From assembly GCA_026002995.1 (NCBI GenBank), contig BPGK01000001.1:1240001-1304000 (forward strand): a stretch of 64,000 nt of DNA. Direction: 5' to 3'. The notes beneath the pieces are model-generated. The model saw only the letters and a program-made list of their open reading frames with translations. It did not search any database and was not told the DNA's origin. How positions within the stretch are numbered: the stretch's first letter is position 1; each line of letters opens with the position of its first letter. Below are positions 35,269-42,030 of the stretch, piece after piece. The DNA comes from Gaiellaceae bacterium (GTDB lineage Bacteria > Actinomycetota > Thermoleophilia > Gaiellales > Gaiellaceae). A program made the position numbers and the translations under genes.

Positions 35269-35727
35269 TCACGTTCCCACCGTCGTCAGCCGCGCCCCCT
35301 GCCGGTCGAGCCGGACGCTCAGCTCCCGTCCACCCGCGGCGAGCGAGAGCTGGTAGGCGCCTGGCCCGAGCGCCTGGATCGCGATACGCTCGATGCCCCC
35401 GTCGGCGAGCGCGGCGAGGGCGGCGGTCACCTCGTCCGCCGAGCGCGTCAGCTCCTGCCCCCGCGGCAGCCGTCGGTACAGGCGCAGCGCGGCCTGCTCG
35501 CCACCCGGGCCGTAGAGGGCGCGCAGGCGGCCGGTCTGGAGGCCGAGCTCGAGCAGCTCCTCGAGCGCCTCCGCGTCCTCGTCCGTCACCTCGCCGTCTG
35601 CGAGGGCGGCGACGAGCGCGGCGAGCCGTCCGCGCCGGTCCTCGTCGCGCACGAGCGCGAGGACGGCCTGCGCTTCGCCCAGGGCGACCTCCGCCGCCTC
35701 GCCCGTCACCGGCACCGCGCTAGCCAT
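35269..35727 (-). CDS. Uncharacterised 152-residue protein in the sulfate-assimilation operon
   Basis: Not recognised. The ATG at 35727 overlaps the end of cysH by 8 nt, and the ferredoxin gene starts 14 nt downstream, so it is a genuine operon member. The N-terminal two thirds is strongly acidic and helical (LADGEVTDEDAEALEELLELG), with QTGRLRALYGPGGEQAALRLYRRLPRG in the middle. The C-terminus (QLSLAAGGRELSVRLDRQGARLTTVG) looks like a small beta-hairpin domain. No cysteines, signal peptide or membrane segment. A small regulator or adaptor is possible, but nothing proves it. Confidence 0.7.
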   Translation of the reverse strand: MASAVPVTGEAAEVALGEAQAVLALVRDEDRRGRLAALVAALADGEVTDEDAEALEELLELGLQTGRLRALYGPGGEQAALRLYRRLPRGQELTRSADEVTAALAALADGGIERIAIQALGPGAYQLSLAAGGRELSVRLDRQGARLTTVGT

Positions 35728-36505
35728 GCGTGTCCTCGCCGAGGATCGCGTGGAGCTCGTGCTCGAAGCCACCCGTCTCGATCGCGCAGTGGATGCCGCA
35801 CTCCTTCGGCGCGTTCGTCTCCCACCACCAGCGGCCGGATCGGCTCGGCGCGCCGGGCGCGACAGGCCGCGTGCACGGCGCGCAGCCGATCGACGTGTAG
35901 CCCCGGTCGTAGAGGGCGTTCGTCGGCAGGTCGCGCTCGCGGACGTACGCCCACACCTCGTCCTCCGTCCACTCGGCGAGCGGGTTGAGCTTCACGATCG
36001 CGCCGTGGTCGTGGTCGATCTCGACCTTGCGGATGTTCGTGCGGGTCGCCCACTGGTCGCGCCGCAGGCCGGTGATCCAGGCGTCGAGCGTCGCCAGGTG
36101 GCGCGTCAGCGGCTGGACTTTGCGGATGTTGCAGCAGAGGAGGCGGTTCTCGACCGACTCGAGGAACAGGTTCGGGCCCTTGCGGGCGACGAGCCGCTGG
36201 AGGTGGAGCGGATCCGGGGCGAGGAGCTCGAGCTGCATCCGCGGGTAGCGCTTGCGCAGCCGCTCGATGAGGTCGAACGTCTCCTGCGGCAGCCGCCCGG
36301 TGTCCACGCTGAACACGCGGATCTCGGGGTCGATCTCGGCCGCCATGTCGAGCACGACGACGCCGTCGACCTGAAAGGCGGTCGAGATTGCGATGCGCGG
36401 CGAGAAGCGCTCGATCGCCCACTCGAGCACGACCTGCGGCTCCTCGCCCTCGAACTCGACGGAGAGCTCGCCGGCCTCCAGCTCGTCGATCAGCTCGACT
36501 GCCAC
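35720..36505 (-). CDS. cysH: Assimilatory adenylyl-sulfate (APS) reductase
   Basis: Reduces activated sulfate to sulfite with thioredoxin. The 261-residue protein has the PP-loop-like start (IAISTAFQVDGVVVLDMA), SVDTGRLPQETFDL, and the cluster motif CCNIRKVQPL plus IGCAPCTR. The CC...CxxC set marks the [4Fe-4S] APS-specific form, and ECGIHC near the C-terminus carries the catalytic Cys. GTG start shares one base with the sir TAG stop. No sulfate adenylyltransferase is in the window. Confidence 0.94.
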   Translation of the reverse strand: MAVELIDELEAGELSVEFEGEEPQVVLEWAIERFSPRIAISTAFQVDGVVVLDMAAEIDPEIRVFSVDTGRLPQETFDLIERLRKRYPRMQLELLAPDPLHLQRLVARKGPNLFLESVENRLLCCNIRKVQPLTRHLATLDAWITGLRRDQWATRTNIRKVEIDHDHGAIVKLNPLAEWTEDEVWAYVRERDLPTNALYDRGYTSIGCAPCTRPVAPGAPSRSGRWWWETNAPKECGIHCAIETGGFEHELHAILGEDTHG

Positions 36506-38160
36506 TACGCGGCCTCCCGTCGCTCGCGTCGGCGTGCGGGCTCGACGCCGGCGAGGGCGGCGAGCTCGTCGTCGGAGAGGCGCTTCGCGAACGCCGAGAA
36601 GGTCTCCCCGTCGCGTCGGGCGGCGAGCCAGCCTCCGACGAGGCCCTCCGCGACGGCGTCGAGGTCGTCCGTGGGGACGCGCCGGAAGAGCGGCTGGCCG
36701 ATTGCGGCGTCCGGCCCCAGGCCCCCGCGCACGAAGACGTCGTATGCCTGGCGACGTCGGCCCTCGTCGTCGCGCGCGGTCGTCCCCTGGAAGCCGAGGT
36801 CGCCGACCCAGTGCTGTCCGCAGGCGTGCGGGCAGCCGTCGAGGTGGAGGCGGAGGTCGGCGATCGCGTCGCCGAAGCGCTCCTCGAGTCGCTCGATCAG
36901 ACGGCCGAGGCGCGTCTTCGTCTCCGTCACCGAGAAGTTGCAGTGCGGCTCGCCCGTGCACGCGACCGAGCGTCCGCGCACCGGGTTCACGTCGAGCGGG
37001 AGACCGATCGCCTCGAGCTCGGAGACGACCTCCTCGACCCGGCCCTCGGGGACGTTCGCGACGACGAGGTTCTGGAGCCGGGTGACGCGGATGTCGCCGC
37101 CGACGCGCTCGGCGAGGTCGGCGACGGCGATGAGCTGGTCTCCCGAGACGAGACCGAGGTGGACGGGGACGCCGACGGAGACGAGCCCCGCCTGCTTCTG
37201 AGGACGGACGCCGAGGTGATCCGAGGGCGGCCCCGCCACCGGCGGCAGGGAGAAGTCGGGGAGCCGGCGACCGAGCCGCTCCTCGAGGCGGGCGCGCATC
37301 CCCTCGGGACCGATGTCGTCGATCATGAACTTGAGCCGCGCCTTCACCCTCGAGACGCGGTAGCGGAGGTCCTCGGACCAGGCGGTCGTGATCGCGGCGA
37401 GCACCTCGAGCGCCTCCTCGGCGCGGACGAACACGCCGAGCTCGCGCCCGAGGCGCGGGACCGAGGAGAGGCCCCCGCCCACGAGCACGGCGAAGCCCTC
37501 CCGGCCCTCGTGGATCGCGCCGACGAGCGCGATGCAGTTGATCTCCGGCGCGTTGCAGCGGTCGGGGCAGGCCGCGATCGTGATCTTGTGCTTGCGCGGG
37601 AGGTCGCAGAAGTCCGGGTTCCCGTAGAAGAAGTCCGCCGCCTCGCGGACGATCCCCGAGCAGTCGAAGAGCTCGTTCGGATCGAGGCCCTGGAGCGGGC
37701 AGCCGGTGATGTTGCGCACCGTGTCGCCGCACCCGCCGGCGGTCGTGATCCCGGCGGCGTCGAGGTGTGCGAAGACGTCGGGGAGGCTGCCGAGCTCGAG
37801 CCAGTGGAGTTGGATGTTCTGCCGGGTGGCGAGCTCCGCGTCGCCGCGGCCGTAGCGGTTCGACACCTCCCCGATCGCACGGAGCTTCGCGGGCGTGAGG
37901 TGGCCGCTCGGCAGCTTGATGCGGAGCATGAAGCGCCCGACCTTCGGCTTGTCGTGGTAGAGACCCCACCACTGCAAGCGGACGATGTCCTCCTCGGGGA
38001 CGGCCTCGTAGCCGGCCGCGATGAGCGCCGGCAGCTCGTCCCGGATCCCGAGCGGCGCGCGCTCCTTCTTGATGCGCTCGACCGGGTTGCGCTGGAGGAC
38101 GAGCTCCCAGTCGGGCTCCGGTCTCTGCGATGGGGTGGGTGTGTCGGTCGGTACCGGCAT
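36505..38160 (-). CDS. sir: Ferredoxin-dependent sulfite (nitrite/sulfite) reductase
   Basis: A siroheme/[4Fe-4S] hemoprotein that reduces sulfite to sulfide by six electrons. The 551-residue chain has two ferrite-like halves: LRIKLPSGHLTPAKLRAIGEVSNRYGRGDAELATRQNIQLHWL, then the cluster/siroheme Cys motifs CTGEPHC and CPHACGQHWVGDLGF. Linkage to APS reductase, siroheme genes and a ferredoxin points to sulfite rather than nitrite as substrate. ATG 38160 is preferred over an upstream frame extension because a structured leader with its own short ORF lies just ahead. Confidence 0.93.
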   Translation of the reverse strand: MPVPTDTPTPSQRPEPDWELVLQRNPVERIKKERAPLGIRDELPALIAAGYEAVPEEDIVRLQWWGLYHDKPKVGRFMLRIKLPSGHLTPAKLRAIGEVSNRYGRGDAELATRQNIQLHWLELGSLPDVFAHLDAAGITTAGGCGDTVRNITGCPLQGLDPNELFDCSGIVREAADFFYGNPDFCDLPRKHKITIAACPDRCNAPEINCIALVGAIHEGREGFAVLVGGGLSSVPRLGRELGVFVRAEEALEVLAAITTAWSEDLRYRVSRVKARLKFMIDDIGPEGMRARLEERLGRRLPDFSLPPVAGPPSDHLGVRPQKQAGLVSVGVPVHLGLVSGDQLIAVADLAERVGGDIRVTRLQNLVVANVPEGRVEEVVSELEAIGLPLDVNPVRGRSVACTGEPHCNFSVTETKTRLGRLIERLEERFGDAIADLRLHLDGCPHACGQHWVGDLGFQGTTARDDEGRRRQAYDVFVRGGLGPDAAIGQPLFRRVPTDDLDAVAEGLVGGWLAARRDGETFSAFAKRLSDDELAALAGVEPARRRERREAA

Positions 38161-38185
38161 CGTCCTCGCGGGTGGTAGCGGGAGG

Positions 38186-38278
38186 TCAGCCGGTGGGAAG
38201 CGCCGTGCGGCGCATCCCACCGGCACTCAGGCAGGTGGAGCCGGTGGAGGGAGAGTGCGACCGGGCTCCGTGGTGCAT
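38186..38278 (-). CDS. Leaderless short ORF upstream of sir (candidate leader peptide)
   Basis: A 30-codon ORF starting 8 nt after the -10 TAAGGT and ending in TGA directly after a strong hairpin arm. It contains one Cys codon (GSTCLSAGG) and three His. Its position and leaderless start copy the Trp, Phe and Leu leaders of this window. Cys-responsive leaderless uORFs are known in front of actinobacterial sulfur operons, but those carry several Cys codons; here only one is present, so the sensing role is unproved. Confidence 0.45.
   Translation of the reverse strand: MHHGARSHSPSTGSTCLSAGGMRRTALPTG
38189..38224 (-). ncRNA. Strong hairpin in the sir leader
   Basis: GCCGGTGGGA (38189-38198) pairs perfectly with TCCCACCGGC (38215-38224), with an inner GCGCC/GGCGC stem (38200-38204 / 38209-38213) and one A-A mismatch. 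It ends 29 nt before the sir ATG and overlaps the last codons of the leader ORF, so translation of the ORF would melt it. Confidence 0.55.
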
Positions 38279-38286
38279 GGACGGCG

Positions 38287-38340
38287 ACCTTAGCAGCATT
38301 GCTTCCAAAAGTAAAGTGATAACGCTTTCCGAAGTGAAGC
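38287..38340 (-). promoter_or_regulatory. sir operon promoter with upstream shared motif
   Basis: -35 TTTACT (38315-38310) and -10 TAAGGT (38292-38287) with a 17-bp spacer. Directly upstream (38318-38340) lies the stretch containing CTTTCCGAAGTGAAG on the plus strand, which matches the peroxiredoxin promoter. Its place just above the -35 fits an activator site. The region is locally AT-rich. Confidence 0.55.
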
Positions 38341-38343
38341 GTG

Positions 38344-39564
38344 CTACAGGACGACGCCCAGGCGTTCGAGGAGCGCGTCGCCGTCAGGCTCGACGACGAT
38401 CGGCTGCACGGAGTCGGCGACCGGCTGCGGGGTCTTGAGGCCGTCGCCGGTGACGAGGAGCACGACCGTGTCCTGCTCGCCGACCTCGCCGCGCCGAACC
38501 GCCTCGCGGAGCGCGCCCAGCGTCACGCCCGCCGCGGTCTCGCCGAAGACGCCCGTCGTCTCCGCGAGGAGCGCCATGTTCGCCCCGATCTCGTCCTCGG
38601 CGACGGCGTAGACGGCGCCGCCCGAGGCCTGTGCGGTCGCGACGGCGAGGTCGCCGTCGGCGGGGTTCCCGATCGCGAGGGAGCGCGCCAGCGTGCTCGG
38701 TCGCAGCGGCTTCACCGCCCGTCCCTCGGCGAACGCCGCCGCCACCGGCGCGCAACCCTCGGCCTGCCCGCCGTAGAGCCGCGGCGCCGCGTCGTCGAGG
38801 AGGCCGAGCGTGCGGAGCTCCGCGAAGCCCTGGTGCACCTTCGAGTAGAGGGCGCCGGAGGCGATCGGCGCGACGACCGCGTCCGGGGCGCGCCAGCCGA
38901 GCTGCTCGGCGATCTCGAAGGCGAGCGTCTTCGAGCCCTCCGCGTAGTACGCGCGGAGGCCGACGTTCACGAACGCCCACTCCAGCTCGAAGGAGAGCTC
39001 GACCGAGAGCCGGCTACAGTCGTCGTACGTTCCATCGACGGCGTAGATCGTCGCCCCGTACACCGCGGTGGCGGCGAGCTTCTCCGGCTCGAGGTCGGCG
39101 GGGCAGAGGATGACCGCCTCGAGCCCCTCCGCGGCCGCTCGTGCGGCGACGGCGTTCGCGAGGTTGCCGGTGGACGAGCAGGAGAGCGTCGTGGCGCCGA
39201 TCTCGAGCGCCTTCGCCGCCGCGACCGCGACGACGCGATCCTTGAACGAGTGCGTCGGGTTCGCCGTCTCGAGCTTGAGCCAGACCTCGCCGACTCCGAG
39301 CGCGGTCGCGAGCCTCGGCGCGCGGACGAGCGGGGTCAGGCCCGGCGCGAGCCGCGGCTCCGCCGGCGCGGCGACGGGCAAGAGGTCGGCGTAGCGCCAG
39401 AGCGACGGGGGCCCCGAGGCGATCGTCTCGGCGCTGACGGACTCCCGCAGGGCGTCCCAGTCGTAGACGGGATCGAGGGGTCCGAAGCAGCGGCTACAGA
39501 CGCCGATCGGCTCGAGCCCGTGCTCCTGCTCGCAGACCCGACATCGAAGGGAGATGGCTGGCAC
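38344..39564 (-). CDS. thrC: Threonine synthase
   Basis: A PLP enzyme that makes threonine from O-phosphohomoserine. The 406-residue protein opens with a zinc-ribbon-like segment (RCRVCEQEHGLEPIGVCSRCFGPLDPVYDWD) that is common in this family. PLP Lys is in ETANPTHSFKDR, SCSSTGNLANAVAARAA is the phosphate-site loop, and IASGALYSKVHQGF follows. GTG 39564 is chosen for its GGAGG 6 nt upstream; the frame extends 15 codons further but into the riboswitch. Control by a SAM riboswitch is unusual for threonine synthase. Confidence 0.92.
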   Translation of the reverse strand: MPAISLRCRVCEQEHGLEPIGVCSRCFGPLDPVYDWDALRESVSAETIASGPPSLWRYADLLPVAAPAEPRLAPGLTPLVRAPRLATALGVGEVWLKLETANPTHSFKDRVVAVAAAKALEIGATTLSCSSTGNLANAVAARAAAEGLEAVILCPADLEPEKLAATAVYGATIYAVDGTYDDCSRLSVELSFELEWAFVNVGLRAYYAEGSKTLAFEIAEQLGWRAPDAVVAPIASGALYSKVHQGFAELRTLGLLDDAAPRLYGGQAEGCAPVAAAFAEGRAVKPLRPSTLARSLAIGNPADGDLAVATAQASGGAVYAVAEDEIGANMALLAETTGVFGETAAGVTLGALREAVRRGEVGEQDTVVLLVTGDGLKTPQPVADSVQPIVVEPDGDALLERLGVVL

Positions 39565-39587
39565 GACGTTCCTCCTTCCTCGCTCGA

Positions 39588-39671
39588 CACATCCGTCCGG
39601 GCTTGGCACCGTGCTCGTCGAGCCGGTTGCCGAGGCTTCACAGGGCCGGTCCCTCAGCCTCTCTCGATGCG
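39588..39671 (-). ncRNA. SAM riboswitch (S-box type) upstream of thrC
   Basis: In transcript order: P1 CGCATC (39671-39666), GAGAGGCTGAGGGACCGGCCC, TGAAGCCTCGGCAACC, then CGGTGCCAAGCCCGGA and the P1 partner GATGTG (39593-39588). GAGGGACCGGCCC, CGGCAACC and GGTGCCAA are the conserved SAM-I/IV core segments. Outside P1, CCTCGCTC (39679-39672) is complementary to GAGCGAGG (39585-39578), so the stem can extend to the edge of the Shine-Dalgarno (39579-39571). Ligand binding would then hide the ribosome site. Subclass SAM-I versus SAM-IV is not decided here. Confidence 0.85.
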
Positions 39672-39701
39672 GAGCGAGGACGCGCCTCGCTGCCGGTCGT
39701 C

Positions 39702-39709
39702 ACTATACA
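39702..39709. promoter_or_regulatory. Overlapping divergent -10 boxes for thrC (TATAGT) and proA (TATACA)
   Basis: CACTATACAC holds TATAGT on the minus strand (39707-39702), about 30 nt before the riboswitch P1, and TATACA on the plus strand (39704-39709), ending 7 nt before the proA GTG. The two promoters share the same few bases and may compete. Confidence 0.55.
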
Positions 39710-39716
39710 CAGGGAA

Positions 39717-40964
39717 GTGGACGCGCTGCAGCGACAGATCGAGCACGAGGCGCTCGAGGCCGGCCGGGCGGCGCCCGCGCTCCGCGACGACCTCGTCGCC
39801 GAGGCGCTGCGGAGGGCGGCGGCGCTCGTGCGGGAGCGGCGCTCGGCGATCCTCGCGGCGAACGCCGAGGACTGCGCGCGGGCCGAGGGGACGCTCGACG
39901 CCGGCACGCTCGACCGCCTGCGGCTGGACGACGACCGGGTCGAGGCGCTCGCTCGGCAGGTCGCCGCCGTGGCCGAGCTCGAGCCGCTCGAGCGCGAGGT
40001 GGCGAGCTGGACGCTCGCGAACGGGCTGCGGGTCAGCGAGCGGCGGATCCCGATCGGCGTCGTCGGCGCGAACTTCGAGGCCCGGCCGAACGTTGCCCTC
40101 GACGTCGCAGGCCAGCTCCTCAAGAGCCTCAACACGGCGGTGCTCCGGACGGGTGGGGCGGCGCTCGGCACGGTGACCGTGCTCGTCGACGACGTCCTGC
40201 GCCCGGCGCTCGCCGACGCCGGTCTGCCTCCGGGCGCGGTCGGTCTCGTGCGCTCGCCGAAGCGTGAGGGGGCGCGGATCCTCGTCTCGCTCCCGCGGCG
40301 GATCCCCCTCGTCATCCTGCGCGGGAGCGGCGAGACGACCGCCGCGCTCGCGCGGCTCGCCGCCGAGAGCGGCGTGCGCGCGCTCGCGCACGCGGAAGGG
40401 GGCGGTGTCCTCTACGTGCACGCCTCGGCCGACCCGGTCAAGGCGCGCGCGCTCGTGGACGCCTCACTCGACCGGCTCGGTGTCTGCAACCGGCTGAACC
40501 TGCTCCTGGTCGACCGGGCTGCGGAGGAGCTCGTTCCCGAGCTCCTCGCGGTGCTCTCGGAGCGGGGCATCGAGGCGCGCGGGACGGTCGCGGGCACGCT
40601 CCCGCTCGACCGCCCGCTCGGCTACGAGTGGGCGAACGACCCGGAGCGCGTCGCGACCGTGACCGTCGCCTCGGTGGAGGGGGTCGACGAGGCTGTGCGC
40701 ATCGCGAACGAGGAGACGTCGGGTCTCGCGGCGGGGATCGTCGCCGAAGACGAGGCGAGCGCGCAGCGGTTCCTCGACGGCTACCGGGGGACGGCCGCCT
40801 TCTGGCATGCGTCGACGCGGTTCGCCGACGGGTACGAGCTCACCGGAGCGCCCGAGACCGGGATCAACGTCGACTGGACACCTGGGCCGCGCGGGCCTGT
40901 CACCTACCGCGATCTCTTCCTCCGCCAGTACCGCGTCATCGGGGACGCGACCCAGCGCCGGTGA
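39717..40964 (+). CDS. proA: Glutamate-5-semialdehyde dehydrogenase (gamma-glutamyl phosphate reductase)
   Basis: Second step of proline synthesis. The 415-residue protein has GVVGANFEARPNVALDVAGQLLKSLNTAVLRTGGAAL, the NADPH-binding part, RGSGETTAALARLA, and the catalytic Cys in LGVCNRLNLLLVD. WHASTRFADGYELTGAPETGI is the C-terminal signature. GTG 39717 lies 7 nt after TATACA and has no spaced Shine-Dalgarno, so the message is probably leaderless; the frame upstream runs into the divergent riboswitch and is not coding. It precedes proB, the reverse of the common proBA order. Confidence 0.95.
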   Translation: MDALQRQIEHEALEAGRAAPALRDDLVAEALRRAAALVRERRSAILAANAEDCARAEGTLDAGTLDRLRLDDDRVEALARQVAAVAELEPLEREVASWTLANGLRVSERRIPIGVVGANFEARPNVALDVAGQLLKSLNTAVLRTGGAALGTVTVLVDDVLRPALADAGLPPGAVGLVRSPKREGARILVSLPRRIPLVILRGSGETTAALARLAAESGVRALAHAEGGGVLYVHASADPVKARALVDASLDRLGVCNRLNLLLVDRAAEELVPELLAVLSERGIEARGTVAGTLPLDRPLGYEWANDPERVATVTVASVEGVDEAVRIANEETSGLAAGIVAEDEASAQRFLDGYRGTAAFWHASTRFADGYELTGAPETGINVDWTPGPRGPVTYRDLFLRQYRVIGDATQRR

Positions 40965-41998
40965 CCGTCGTCGTCAAGCTCGGCACGAGCCTCGTCGTCG
41001 GGCCGGGCGGGCGGCCGCGCTCGCGGCTGCTCGCGCAGCGCGCGCGGGAGATCGCGAGCGTCGTCCGCGGAGGCGAGCCGGTGGCCGTCGTCTCGTCGGG
41101 CGCGATCGCACTCGGACTGCCGGTGCTCGGACTCGATCGCCGGCCCCGCTCGCTGCCCAAGCTCCAGGCCGCCTCTGCGCTCGGGCAGGCGCGGCTCCAG
41201 CGGGCCTGGGAGCGTGCCCTGGCGGGCGAGGGGCTGCACGCGGCGCAGATCCTCCTCACGGCGGGCGACGTGGCGGACCGCTCGGCGTACGTCAACGCGC
41301 GGCACGCGCTGCACGCGCTCTTCGCGCTCGGAGCTGTGCCTGTGGTGAACGAGAACGACGCCACGGCGACCGACGAGATCTCGTTCGGCGACAACGACGG
41401 CCTCGCCGCGCACGTGGCGATCCTCGTGCGCGCTCGTCTGCTCGTCTTGCTCACCGAGGTCGAGGGCGTCTACACGAGGGCTCCCGGCCTCCCGGGCGCG
41501 GAGCTCGTCGGCGACGGGCACGCGATCGACGAGGCCGCGCTCGGGCAGGCGTCCAGGCTCGGGAAGGGCGGCATGCGAAGCAAGGTGCTCGCCGCGGAGA
41601 TGGCGGCTGCGGCCGGTATTCCGACCGTCATCGCGGGGGGCCGGGGCGCGGACGTCCTCCTGCCCATCCTCGCCGGCGAGCCTCGTGGGACGCGGTTTCG
41701 CGGCGCAGAGCGCGCCCTCTCGGCGTACAAGCTGTGGCTCCGCTTCGGGCTTCCGGCCGTCGGGAGGCTGCACGTGGACGCGGGCGCAGAGCGTGCCGTG
41801 ACGGCCGAGGGTCGCAGCCTCCTCGCGGTCGGGGTCGTGCGCGCCGAGGGCGAGTTCGATGCCGGAGAGGCGGTCGAGCTCGTCGGGCCCGACGGCACCG
41901 TCTTCGGCAAGGGGATCGCGACCGCCTCCGCCGCCGAGATCGCCACCCGGCCGCGCGGTCTCGAGGCGGTGCACCGGGATCGGCTCGTCGTGTACTGA
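40961..41998 (+). CDS. proB: Glutamate 5-kinase with PUA domain
   Basis: First step of proline synthesis, feedback-inhibited by proline. The 345-residue chain has the amino-acid kinase fold (VVVKLGTSLV, VSSGAIALG, PVVNENDATATDEISFGDND, GKGGMRSKVLAAEMA) and a C-terminal PUA domain from about residue 265 (GRLHVDAGAERAVTAEGRSLLAVGVV). GTG start overlaps the proA stop. It converges with aceK 33 nt away. Confidence 0.95.
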   Translation: MTVVVKLGTSLVVGPGGRPRSRLLAQRAREIASVVRGGEPVAVVSSGAIALGLPVLGLDRRPRSLPKLQAASALGQARLQRAWERALAGEGLHAAQILLTAGDVADRSAYVNARHALHALFALGAVPVVNENDATATDEISFGDNDGLAAHVAILVRARLLVLLTEVEGVYTRAPGLPGAELVGDGHAIDEAALGQASRLGKGGMRSKVLAAEMAAAAGIPTVIAGGRGADVLLPILAGEPRGTRFRGAERALSAYKLWLRFGLPAVGRLHVDAGAERAVTAEGRSLLAVGVVRAEGEFDAGEAVELVGPDGTVFGKGIATASAAEIATRPRGLEAVHRDRLVVY

Positions 41999-42030
41999 CG
42001 AGGTCGACCCGGTCGCCGGCTGTGCCCCGC

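Noticed and set aside
36505-38160. Nitrite reductase
   Set aside because: The fold cannot separate the two substrates, but the operon (APS reductase, siroheme synthesis, ferredoxin) points to sulfite.
39603-39716. Longer proA starting at 39603
   Set aside because: It would overlap the thrC SAM riboswitch on the other strand and lies upstream of the TATACA box; family similarity starts after GTG 39717.
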